Below are positions 56,277 through 64,000 of a stretch of DNA of 64,000 bases, piece after piece. How positions within the stretch are numbered: position 1 is the first letter of the stretch; every line of letters starts with the position of its first letter. The position numbers and the translations under genes were made by a program. The DNA comes from Rhizobium sp. N324 (lineage in GTDB: Bacteria > Pseudomonadota > Alphaproteobacteria > Rhizobiales > Rhizobiaceae), in contig NZ_CP013630.1 of NCBI RefSeq assembly GCF_001664485.1, positions 1,367,001-1,431,000 of the forward strand, given 5' to 3'. The notes beneath the pieces are model-generated. The model saw only the letters and a list, made by a program, of their open reading frames with translations, was not told where the DNA came from and ran no database searches.

Positions 56277-57866
56277 ATGCTCAAGAATTTCAACGGACGT
56301 CCGTCCCTCGCCACCGTGCTCAAGGCTTCTACCGTTGCCGGTATCGCGGCCGCTGTGCTCGCAACCGGCGTTCCGCTCGAAATCACCCGGTCCTATGCCG
56401 AAGCAGTCAAGGTTCAAGCACCTGCTGTCCCGAGCTTTGCCAATGTTGTCGATGCCGTTTCGCCGGCCGTCGTTTCCGTTCGCGTCGAAAATCGCGTCAA
56501 TCCCGTCTCCGACAATGACGGCCTGTCCTTCGATTTCAACGGCCGCGGTTTTGACGATCTTCCCGACGATCACCCGCTGAAGCGCTTCTTCAAGCAGTTC
56601 GGCGGTCAGGAGCCGAATGATCAGCAGGGCCATCAGCGGCGCTTTGGCCAGAACGGCCCCGGCGGCCCGAACGGCCCCGGCGGTAAGGGCCGTCTGCGTC
56701 CGGTTGCTCAAGGCTCGGGCTTCTTCATCTCCGAGGACGGCTACATCGTCACCAACAACCACGTCGTGTCCGATGGCCAGGCCTTCGTCGCCGTCATGAA
56801 TGACGGCACCGAACTCGATGCCAAGCTGATCGGCAGGGATCCGCGCACCGACCTCGCCGTGCTGAAGGTCGACGGCAAGGGCAAGAAGTTCACCTACGTC
56901 AACTGGGCCGACGACAACAACGTCCGCGTCGGCGATTGGGTCGTCGCCGTCGGCAATCCCTTCGGTCTCGGCGGCACGGTCACAGCCGGCATCGTCTCGG
57001 CCCGCGGCCGCGATATCGGCTCCGGTCCTTATGACGATTACCTGCAGGTGGACGCGGCCGTGAACCGCGGCAACTCCGGTGGCCCGACCTTCAACCTCAG
57101 CGGCGAAGTGGTCGGCATCAACACCGCGATCTTCTCGCCGTCGGGCGGCAGCGTCGGCATTGCCTTCGCCATTCCCGCCTCGACGGCCAAGGATGTCGTT
57201 GCCGATCTGATGAAGGATGGCCAGGTGTCGCGCGGCTGGCTGGGCGTCCAGATCCAGCCGGTGACCAAGGATATCGCCGAATCCATCGGTCTGTCCGAGC
57301 CGAGCGGCGCCCTCGTCGTCGCCCCGCAGGCGGGCTCTCCCGGCGACAAGGCCGGCATGAAGGCCGGCGACGTCGTCACGGCGCTGAACGGTGAAACGAT
57401 CAAGGATGCGCGCGATCTCAGCCGCCGCATCGGTGCGATGCAGCCGGGCAGCAAGGTCGAGCTTTCGGTCTGGCGTGCCGGCAAGGCGCAGTCTTTGACC
57501 GTCGAACTCGGCACGCTGCCGGCCGACCAGAAGGATGCGAACGCCGACGACAACAGTCAGCCGCAGCAGCCCGAGGCGCCGGCGTCTGAAAAGGCGCTCG
57601 CCGATCTCGGCCTGACGGTCGGTCCCTCCGATGACGGCAAGGGCCTGGCGATCACCGGCATCGACCCGGACTCCGACGCCGCCGACAAGGGCATCAAGGA
57701 AGGCGAGAAGATCACCTCGGTCAACAACCAGGAGGTCACCACCGCCGCCGATGTCGTCAAGGTGCTGAACCAGGCCAAGAAGGATGGCCGCACCCGCGCG
57801 CTGTTCCAGATCCAGTCCAGTGAAGGAAGCCGTTTCGTCGCGCTTCCGATCAACGGCCAGGGCTGA
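56277..57866 (+). CDS. degP: Periplasmic serine protease DegP/HtrA
   Basis: 529 residues. N-terminal anchor or signal (STVAGIAAAVLATGVPLEI), a Gly/Pro/Asn linker, then the protease domain with His162 (VTNNHVVSDG), Asp192 (RDPRTDLAVLKV) and Ser267 (NRGNSGGPTFN): a complete triad. Two PDZ domains follow (~305-385 and ~450-520). Degrades and refolds misfolded envelope proteins. AGAAGG precedes the ATG. A DegP next to two two-component systems fits envelope stress control. Confidence 0.95.
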   Translation: MLKNFNGRPSLATVLKASTVAGIAAAVLATGVPLEITRSYAEAVKVQAPAVPSFANVVDAVSPAVVSVRVENRVNPVSDNDGLSFDFNGRGFDDLPDDHPLKRFFKQFGGQEPNDQQGHQRRFGQNGPGGPNGPGGKGRLRPVAQGSGFFISEDGYIVTNNHVVSDGQAFVAVMNDGTELDAKLIGRDPRTDLAVLKVDGKGKKFTYVNWADDNNVRVGDWVVAVGNPFGLGGTVTAGIVSARGRDIGSGPYDDYLQVDAAVNRGNSGGPTFNLSGEVVGINTAIFSPSGGSVGIAFAIPASTAKDVVADLMKDGQVSRGWLGVQIQPVTKDIAESIGLSEPSGALVVAPQAGSPGDKAGMKAGDVVTALNGETIKDARDLSRRIGAMQPGSKVELSVWRAGKAQSLTVELGTLPADQKDANADDNSQPQQPEAPASEKALADLGLTVGPSDDGKGLAITGIDPDSDAADKGIKEGEKITSVNNQEVTTAADVVKVLNQAKKDGRTRALFQIQSSEGSRFVALPINGQG

Positions 57867-57884
57867 TCCTTTAAGACGACAGGA

Positions 57885-57920
57885 GCCGTGCGGGCGAGAG
57901 TCCGCGCGGCTTGATTCTTC
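57885..57920 (+). terminator. Hairpin between degP and response regulator
   Basis: GCCGTGCGG and CCGCGCGGC form a nine-base stem with one mismatch, followed by TTGATTCTTC. A partial terminator or mRNA-stabilising hairpin that could reduce read-through from degP into the two-component genes. Confidence 0.55.
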
Positions 57921-57942
57921 TGACCTTTGAAGGATGATCGCG

Positions 57943-58689
57943 ATGGGTGCCGCCCCGCAGGAAGATGCTTTGAGCCTTGCCGAAACGCCGCCGGTGGGTA
58001 ATGTCGGCCGCATGAAGATTCTCATCATCGAAGATGATCTCGAAGCCGCGGTCTACCTCACGAAAGCCTTTCGCGAGGCGGGCATCGTCGCCGATCACGC
58101 CAGCGACGGCGAGGCCGGCCTGTTCATGGGGTCGGAAAATACCTACGACGTCATCGTCATCGACCGCATGCTGCCGCGCCGCGACGGCCTCTCCGTCATC
58201 AGCGAGCTGCGCCGCAAGGCGATCCATACGCCGGTTCTCATTCTCTCCGCGCTTGGTCAGGTCGACGACCGCGTCACCGGCTTGCGTGCCGGCGGCGACG
58301 ACTACCTGCCGAAGCCCTATGCCTTCAGCGAGCTGCTGGCGCGTGTCGAGGTGCTCGGCCGCCGCAAGGGCACGCCGGAGCAGGACGTCGTCTATCGCGT
58401 CGGCGATCTCGAACTCGACCGGCTCTCCCACGAGGTGCGCCGCGGCGGTAAGGAAATCCCGCTGCAGCCGCGCGAATTCCGCCTGCTCGAATATCTGATG
58501 AAGAATGCCGGCCAGGTGGTGACCCGGACTATGCTGCTCGAAAACGTCTGGGACTATCACTTCGACCCGCAGACCAACGTCATCGACGTCCACGTCTCGC
58601 GGCTGCGCTCGAAGATCGAGAAGGACTACAGCCAGCCGCTCCTGAAGACCATTCGGGGTGCGGGGTACATGATCAAGGATGAGGGATGA
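57943..58689 (+). CDS. OmpR-family response regulator
   Basis: 248 residues from ATG 57943, chosen for GAAGGA nine bases upstream; a shorter form from 58012 (225 residues, starting MKILIIEDDLEAAVYLTKAF) begins at the usual receiver start. Asp51 of the short form (VIVIDRMLPRRDGL) is the phospho-acceptor. C-terminal winged helix (LQPREFRLLEYLMKNAG, HVSRLRSKIEKDYSQPL). Overlaps the kinase gene by four bases. Function not established. Confidence 0.88.
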   Translation: MGAAPQEDALSLAETPPVGNVGRMKILIIEDDLEAAVYLTKAFREAGIVADHASDGEAGLFMGSENTYDVIVIDRMLPRRDGLSVISELRRKAIHTPVLILSALGQVDDRVTGLRAGGDDYLPKPYAFSELLARVEVLGRRKGTPEQDVVYRVGDLELDRLSHEVRRGGKEIPLQPREFRLLEYLMKNAGQVVTRTMLLENVWDYHFDPQTNVIDVHVSRLRSKIEKDYSQPLLKTIRGAGYMIKDEG

Positions 58690-60098
58690 GCCGCTTCAGG
58701 GTTCTCTTCAAGTCTACCGCAGTCCGCCTCTCGGCACTCTACATCCTGCTTTTCGCCATCTGCGCCGCAACGCTCGTCTTCTATGTGACGGCGATGTCGG
58801 AACGGCTGCTGACCGGCCAGATTCGCGACGCCGTCAAACAGGAGGTGGAGCAGGTGCAGCGCGCCTATGACACCGGCGGCATGAACCTTCTGCTGCGCAC
58901 GATGGAGCGGCGTGCCCGCCAGCCGGGCGCCAATCTCTACATCATCGCCGGTCCCTCGGGCGATATCCTCGCCGGCAACGTCGCCTCGGTGCAGCCGGGT
59001 GTTTTCGAGGAAATCGGCTGGACCTCGGCGCCCTTCGCCTATCAACGCTATACCGACGGCGGTGGTATCGAGCGCCGCCACAAGGCGATCGCCAATATCT
59101 TCGTGCTCGACAACGGCTTACGGATCCTGATCGGCCGCGACCTTGGCGACCCCGAGCGGTTTCGTCTGCTGGTGCGCCAGGCGCTGATGGTGGCGCTGGC
59201 GATCATGGGGCTCGGCGCGATCATCATCTGGTTCGCCATCGGCCGCAATGCGCTGAAACGCATCGACCGCATGTCGGATGCGAGCAAGAAGATCATGGCT
59301 GGCGACCTGTCGCAGCGTCTGCCGGTCGGCGGCTCCGGCGATGAGTTCGACCGGCTGTCGATGTCGTTGAATACCATGCTGGAGCGCATCGAGAAGCTGA
59401 ATGAAGGTCTGCGGCAGGTCTCCGACAACATCGCCCACGACCTCAAGACGCCGCTGACGCGGCTGCGCAACAAGGCGGCCGACGCCCTCGACATGACCGA
59501 TGGCGAGACGCGGCGCACCGCGCTCGAAGGCATCATTTCTGAATCGGATCAGCTGATACGCACCTTCAACGCGCTGCTGATGATCTCGCGCGTCGAGGCG
59601 GGATCGGTGGCGGCGGAGATGTCGCCGGTCGAGCTTTCGGCGATCGTCTCCGACAGCGCCGAGCTTTACGAACCGGCGGCCGAGGAAGCCGGGCTCGGCC
59701 TCAGCGCCAGCGTCGAACCCGGTGTCGAGGTGCAGGGAAATCGCGAGCTGATCGGCCAGGCGATCTTCAACCTGCTGGACAATGCCATCAAATATTCTTC
59801 CGATACCGAAGGGGCAGGCACGGTGTCGCTGAAACTTGCCCGCCACCCGGACGGCATCTGCCTTTCGGTGGCCGACCACGGGCCGGGCGTTCCGGCCGAG
59901 CGGCGCGACGACGTGGTGAAGCGTTTCGTCCGCCTCGATGAAAGCCGTTCGAAGCCCGGGACGGGGCTCGGTCTTTCGCTGGTGGAAGCCGTCATGGAAT
60001 TGCACAATGGCCGGCTGGAACTCTCCGATACCGATCCGGACAAGCCCGGACAGCGCGGCCTGACCGTCAGCATGATCTTCCCGGCCAAGGCGGCGTGA
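58686..60098 (+). CDS. Sensor histidine kinase
   Basis: 470 residues. Two membrane helices (~15-36, ~165-185), a periplasmic domain between them, HAMP (RNALKRIDRMSDASKKIM), HisKA with His251 in SDNIAHDLKTPLTRL and HATPase with FNLLDNAIKYSSDTE and GTGLGLSLVEAVM. Partner of the regulator upstream, with which it overlaps (ATGA). Between degP and glnE; envelope-related input is inferred. Confidence 0.9.
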   Translation: MSRFRVLFKSTAVRLSALYILLFAICAATLVFYVTAMSERLLTGQIRDAVKQEVEQVQRAYDTGGMNLLLRTMERRARQPGANLYIIAGPSGDILAGNVASVQPGVFEEIGWTSAPFAYQRYTDGGGIERRHKAIANIFVLDNGLRILIGRDLGDPERFRLLVRQALMVALAIMGLGAIIIWFAIGRNALKRIDRMSDASKKIMAGDLSQRLPVGGSGDEFDRLSMSLNTMLERIEKLNEGLRQVSDNIAHDLKTPLTRLRNKAADALDMTDGETRRTALEGIISESDQLIRTFNALLMISRVEAGSVAAEMSPVELSAIVSDSAELYEPAAEEAGLGLSASVEPGVEVQGNRELIGQAIFNLLDNAIKYSSDTEGAGTVSLKLARHPDGICLSVADHGPGVPAERRDDVVKRFVRLDESRSKPGTGLGLSLVEAVMELHNGRLELSDTDPDKPGQRGLTVSMIFPAKAA

Positions 60099-60232
60099 AC
60101 TCTTCTGCCGAATGACCATCGGCTGAATCGCGTCTTGGCGGTTTGGCGCGAAGACCCTAGTTTAATGCCGATCGAAGCAGACGGTTCGCGATTCCCTGTG
60201 GCCGTTTTCTTCCGCTTAGCCAGGGAGAGCGC

Positions 60233-63190
60233 ATGCTGACGAAATCGACGCATGGCCTGACGGATGTGGCCGAAGGGCTGCTGCGTCCGCTGAGCCAGAC
60301 GGAGCTGAAGCTGGCGATGGCCGATCTTCAGGAGGCCGGCAAAAGCGAGCCGTCGGTCGCCGCGATGCTGAAGACGGAAGGCCCGCTGCGCGATTTCATT
60401 GCCGCTGCGCTGACGCTGTCGCCCTATCTGCGCGAAATCGCCAATCTCGATCCGGCCATCCTCGCCGGCGCCATCACGCAGCCGCTGGAGCCGCAGATCG
60501 AGGCGCTGGTCGCCGAAGCGCGCGGCTGCTGGCGGCCGGAGGGCGAGGGAGCCGCACCGGCGGAATCGGCTGTGATGACGAGGCTGCGGATCATCAAGCG
60601 CAAGGTCGCCTTCCTGGTCGCGCTCGCCGATCTCTCGCGCATCTTCGACGGGCGGGCCACGACGGCCTGGCTGAGCGAGCTTGCCGAGGCTTCGGTCGCC
60701 GCTGCGATCGACCATCTGCTGCTGGCGGCCCACGAGGGCGGAAAGCTCAGGCTGCGCGATCCGGCGGCCCCGAGCGACGGCTCCGGGCTGATCGTACTGG
60801 GCATGGGCAAACTCGGCGCCTGCGAACTCAACTATTCCTCCGATATCGATCTGGTCGTCTTCTTCGATGAGGAGGCCGGCATCGTGCCTGACCCCGATGA
60901 CGCAATCGAGGTGTTCCCTCGGATGATGCGGCGGCTGGTGCGCATCCTGCAGGAGCGCACGGCCGACGGCTACGTCTTCCGCACCGATTTGAGATTGCGC
61001 CCCGATCCCGGCTCGACGCCGCTGGCGATACCGGTCGAGGCGGCGATGATCTATTATGAGGGCAGGGGGCAGAACTGGGAGCGGGCAGCCTTCATCAAGG
61101 CGCGCGCCGTCGCCGGCGACCTTGCGGCGGGAAGCGAGTTCCTGCGCGGGCTTTCCCCTTTCGTCTTCCGCAAATATCTCGATTATGCGGCGATCGCCGA
61201 TATCCATTCGATCAAGCGGCAGATCCATGCGCATAAGGGCCACGGCGCCATTGCCGTCAAAGGCCATAACGTCAAGCTCGGCCGCGGCGGCATCCGCGAG
61301 ATCGAATTCTTCGTCCAGACCCAGCAGCTGATCGCCGGCGGCCGCATGCCGGCCTTGCGCGGCCGGGCGACGGAGGAAACGCTCGGTGAACTCACCAAGG
61401 CGAAATGGATCGATGCCGAGACGCGGGACGAACTGACGGAGGCCTACTGGTTCCTGCGCAATGTCGAGCATCGCATCCAGATGGTGCGCGACGAGCAGAC
61501 CCACCTGCTGCCGGAGACCGATGGCGACCTGAAGCGCATCGCCTTCATGATGGGCTTTACCGATACGCCGAGCTTCGCCGAGCGGCTGGTCGGCGTGCTG
61601 AAGACGGTCGAGCGGCGTTATGCCCATCTGTTCGAGCAGGAAAGCAAGCTTTCCACCGGCACCGGAAACCTCGTCTTCACCGGCCAGGGCGACGATCCCG
61701 ATACGCTGGAGACGCTGAAGAAGCTCGGTTTCACCCGGCCCTCCGACATCTCCCGCATCATCCGCACCTGGCACTATGGCCGCTACCGCGCGACGCAATC
61801 GGTCGAGGCGCGCGAAAGGCTGACGGAACTGGCGCCGGAGCTTTTGCGGGTTTTCGGCGAAAGCAAGCGCGCCGATGAAGCACTGCTGCGCTTCGACAGC
61901 TTCATCTCCGGCCTTCCCTCCGGCATCCAGCTGTTCTCGCTGCTCGGCAGCAACCCGGCGCTGCTGTCGCTGATCGTCAACATCATGTCCTCGGCACCCC
62001 GCCTTGCCGAGGTGATTGCCGCCAGGCCGCATGTCTTCGACGGCATGCTCGATCCCGGCCTGATGGCCGAACTGCCGACCCGCGATTATCTCGGCGAGCG
62101 GCTGAAGGGCTCGCTTGCCCAGGCCCGCCACTATGAGGAGGTGCTCGACCGGCTGCGCATCTTTGCCGCCGAGCAGCGCTTCCTGATCGGCATTCGCCTG
62201 TTGACCGGCGCGATCAACGGCGACATGGCCGCACGCGCCTTCACCCATCTCGCCGACCTCATCATCACAGCCGCGCTCGATGCCGTGGTGAGCGAGATGC
62301 GGGGGGCACATGGCGACTATCCCGGCGGCCGCATCGCCGTCGCCGGCATGGGCAAGCTCGGCAGCTTCGAGCTGACGGCGGGGTCCGACATCGACCTGAT
62401 CCTGCTCTATGACTATGACGACGCTGCCGCCGAATCCGATGGGGCAAAACCGCTCGACGCGACGCGTTACTTCACCCGCATTACCCAGAGGCTGATCGCC
62501 GCCTTGTCGGCGCCGACCGCCGAAGGTGTGCTTTATGAGGTCGACATGCGGCTGCGCCCCTCCGGCAACAAGGGACCGGTCGCCACCCGCATCAATGCCT
62601 TCGGCAAATATCAGCGCGAGGAGGCCTGGACTTGGGAGCACATGGCGCTGAGCCGCGCCCGGCTGATCTCCGGTAATGACAGCCTGATCGCCGAGGCGGA
62701 GCATATCGTCCGCGAGGTGCTATCGGCCGACCGCGACATCGCCAAGGTGGCGCATGACGTTGCCGAGATGCGCGAACTGATCGACACGGAAAAGCCGCCG
62801 TCGGGCCCATGGGACCTGAAACTGATCCCCGGCGGCGTCATCGATCTCGAATTCATCGCCCAGTATCTGGCGCTGATCGCCCCCACCAAAGGTGTCGGCA
62901 TTGCCGTCAACGGACTGAGCACCGGCGAGGCCCTGAAGGCGCTCGGCGACCGGCTGATGGCGGCGGCCGATCTCGACATATGCCTCGAGGCTTTCGGCCT
63001 ATATACCAGCCTGTCGCAGCTGATCCGCCTGTCGATCGACGGCCTCTTCGATCCCGAGGACGCGCCGGCCGGCCTCGTCGAACTTGTCTGCCGCGCCGGC
63101 GACTGCCCGGACATCAGGACGCTGGAAGGCGAGCTGAAACGGCTTTCGAAGGCGGTCAGGAAGATTTTCCTGAAGATTGTGAAGGCCTGA
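60233..63190 (+). CDS. glnE: Bifunctional glutamine synthetase adenylyltransferase/deadenylase
   Basis: 985 residues, the usual length. Two nucleotidyltransferase domains with G-x-S/G-D-x-D motifs: KLGACELNYSSDIDLVVFF (~193-211) and KLGSFELTAGSDIDLILLY (~705-723). The N-terminal domain removes and the C-terminal adds AMP on glutamine synthetase, under PII control. AGGGAG precedes the ATG. Convergent with the kinase at the window end, with 23 bases between stops. Confidence 0.95.
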   Translation: MLTKSTHGLTDVAEGLLRPLSQTELKLAMADLQEAGKSEPSVAAMLKTEGPLRDFIAAALTLSPYLREIANLDPAILAGAITQPLEPQIEALVAEARGCWRPEGEGAAPAESAVMTRLRIIKRKVAFLVALADLSRIFDGRATTAWLSELAEASVAAAIDHLLLAAHEGGKLRLRDPAAPSDGSGLIVLGMGKLGACELNYSSDIDLVVFFDEEAGIVPDPDDAIEVFPRMMRRLVRILQERTADGYVFRTDLRLRPDPGSTPLAIPVEAAMIYYEGRGQNWERAAFIKARAVAGDLAAGSEFLRGLSPFVFRKYLDYAAIADIHSIKRQIHAHKGHGAIAVKGHNVKLGRGGIREIEFFVQTQQLIAGGRMPALRGRATEETLGELTKAKWIDAETRDELTEAYWFLRNVEHRIQMVRDEQTHLLPETDGDLKRIAFMMGFTDTPSFAERLVGVLKTVERRYAHLFEQESKLSTGTGNLVFTGQGDDPDTLETLKKLGFTRPSDISRIIRTWHYGRYRATQSVEARERLTELAPELLRVFGESKRADEALLRFDSFISGLPSGIQLFSLLGSNPALLSLIVNIMSSAPRLAEVIAARPHVFDGMLDPGLMAELPTRDYLGERLKGSLAQARHYEEVLDRLRIFAAEQRFLIGIRLLTGAINGDMAARAFTHLADLIITAALDAVVSEMRGAHGDYPGGRIAVAGMGKLGSFELTAGSDIDLILLYDYDDAAAESDGAKPLDATRYFTRITQRLIAALSAPTAEGVLYEVDMRLRPSGNKGPVATRINAFGKYQREEAWTWEHMALSRARLISGNDSLIAEAEHIVREVLSADRDIAKVAHDVAEMRELIDTEKPPSGPWDLKLIPGGVIDLEFIAQYLALIAPTKGVGIAVNGLSTGEALKALGDRLMAAADLDICLEAFGLYTSLSQLIRLSIDGLFDPEDAPAGLVELVCRAGDCPDIRTLEGELKRLSKAVRKIFLKIVKA

Positions 63191-63213
63191 GGCGGGATGA
63201 ACGGTGTCGTGTC

Positions 63214-64000
63214 TTAGAAATCGTCCGGAATGCGCAGCGAGATCACCGTGCCGACAGCTTCGCGGGAGCGGATTTTCATGCGGCCGCCATGCAGCGCGGT
63301 CAGCGAGCGGGAGATTGCCAGCCCGAGGCCGGAGCCGCCCTTGCTCTTGGCATATTGGCTCTGCACCTGTTCGAAGGGCTGGCCGATCTTCGACAGCGCC
63401 GAGCGGGGAATGCCGATGCCGGTGTCGGCGATGGTGACGAGGACGGCGCCGTCGATGCGGCGTGTGCGCACCGCGATGCGGCCGCCATTGTCGGTGAACT
63501 TCACGGCATTGGAGAGAAGGTTGAGAAGCACCTGTTTCATCGCCCGGCGGTCGGCGGTCAGCGTCAGGCCGGATGAGATGCGCTGATCGATGACGATATT
63601 CTTCTCGGCGGCCGGAATGGCGGTGAAGCGCAGGCTTTCCTCGATCAGCGGCACGAGATCGATGCGCTCGCAATGCAGCCTGAGATGGCCGGCCTCGATC
63701 TTCGACATATCGAGAATGTCGTTGATGACGTTGAGCAGATGTTTGCCGCTGTCATGGATATCGCGGGCATATTCGTCGTATTTCAGCGAGCCGAGCGGTC
63801 CGAACATCTGGTTCTGCAGGATTTCGGAGAAGCCGAGGATGGCGTTCAGCGGCGTGCGCAGTTCGTGCGACATGTTGGCGAGGAATTCCGATTTCGCCTT
63901 GTTGGCGGCCTCGGCGCGTTCCTTCTCCGCCTGGTAGTTGGCATTCGCCGTCGAAAGCTCGGATTTCTGGCTCTCCAGCGTCTGGCGCGAGGCCGAGAGA
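63214..64000 (-). CDS. pleC: PleC-like cell-cycle histidine kinase (3' part, truncated by window end)
   Basis: The visible 261 codons continue past the window end on the 5' side. A coiled segment ([19 protein letters not shown]) leads to HisKA with the His of [19 protein letters not shown], then HATPase with [21 protein letters not shown] and [18 protein letters not shown]. The PleC assignment rests on the PdhS-type kinase core and the remembered glnE-pleC neighbourhood in Sinorhizobium. It would act on DivK and PleD-type regulators. Confidence 0.75.
   Translation of the reverse strand, partial: LSASRQTLESQKSELSTANANYQAEKERAEAANKAKSEFLANMSHELRTPLNAILGFSEILQNQMFGPLGSLKYDEYARDIHDSGKHLLNVINDILDMSKIEAGHLRLHCERIDLVPLIEESLRFTAIPAAEKNIVIDQRISSGLTLTADRRAMKQVLLNLLSNAVKFTDNGGRIAVRTRRIDGAVLVTIADTGIGIPRSALSKIGQPFEQVQSQYAKSKGGSGLGLAISRSLTALHGGRMKIRSREAVGTVISLRIPDDF

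Noticed and set aside
59666..62704. 1012-codon minus-strand open frame opposite the kinase and glnE
   Set aside because: Low-complexity shadow; both plus-strand genes carry intact family motifs.

Overview
The window looks like chromosomal DNA of a rhizobial alphaproteobacterium, most likely a Rhizobium of the leguminosarum/etli type. The grounds are high GC, gene content (MucR, a Mrp/Pha antiporter, FeuNPQ, cycHJKL, ExoD, a PleC-like kinase) and several rhizobial intergenic mosaic repeats. I see no rRNA, tRNA, intact insertion sequence, CRISPR array or prophage. The assignment rests on recognised families and remembered gene order, not on a search.

1-9 kb: polysaccharide deacetylase, FAD oxidoreductase with AI-2E permease, a two-start VOC dioxygenase, a universal stress protein behind an FNR/FixK-type box, hemolysin III, GNAT, a secreted pentapeptide-repeat protein and MsrB. 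9-15.3 kb: a seven-gene pha (Mrp) antiporter operon, interrupted between phaC and phaD by a large inverted-repeat element. 15.3-24.4 kb: mucR, sufE, a PAS histidine kinase overlapping a peptidoglycan-binding membrane protein, DUF1491, DUF2336, two small conserved-looking genes and a coupled DUF1254/DUF1214 pair.

24.7-33.6 kb: a class A penicillin-binding protein, UPF0260, a TerC/Alx membrane protein, ExoD, a TetR/SDR divergon with a clear operator, a fatty acid desaturase and small genes. 33.8-48.4 kb is accessory in character: MFS transporters, three LysR-type regulators each facing a divergent target, a pseudoprotease divergent from a MocR regulator, a TetR/DUF1348 operon with its own operator, and a GH19 lysozyme-like gene.

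49-64 kb is a conserved envelope and signalling block: feuN-feuP-feuQ, a lipoprotein, cytochrome c maturation (cycHJKL), DegP, a second two-component pair, glnE and the 3' part of a PleC-like kinase. Here envelope sensing, periplasmic quality control, cytochrome c assembly, nitrogen control and cell-cycle signalling sit side by side.

The most unusual signals are a ~42-bp hairpin module found inside two different repeat families with stem-preserving differences, a cytoplasmic HtrA-like protein that has lost all three catalytic residues, a VOC enzyme with two good start sites that would give Tat-exported and cytoplasmic forms, and several clean operator palindromes next to their probable regulators.
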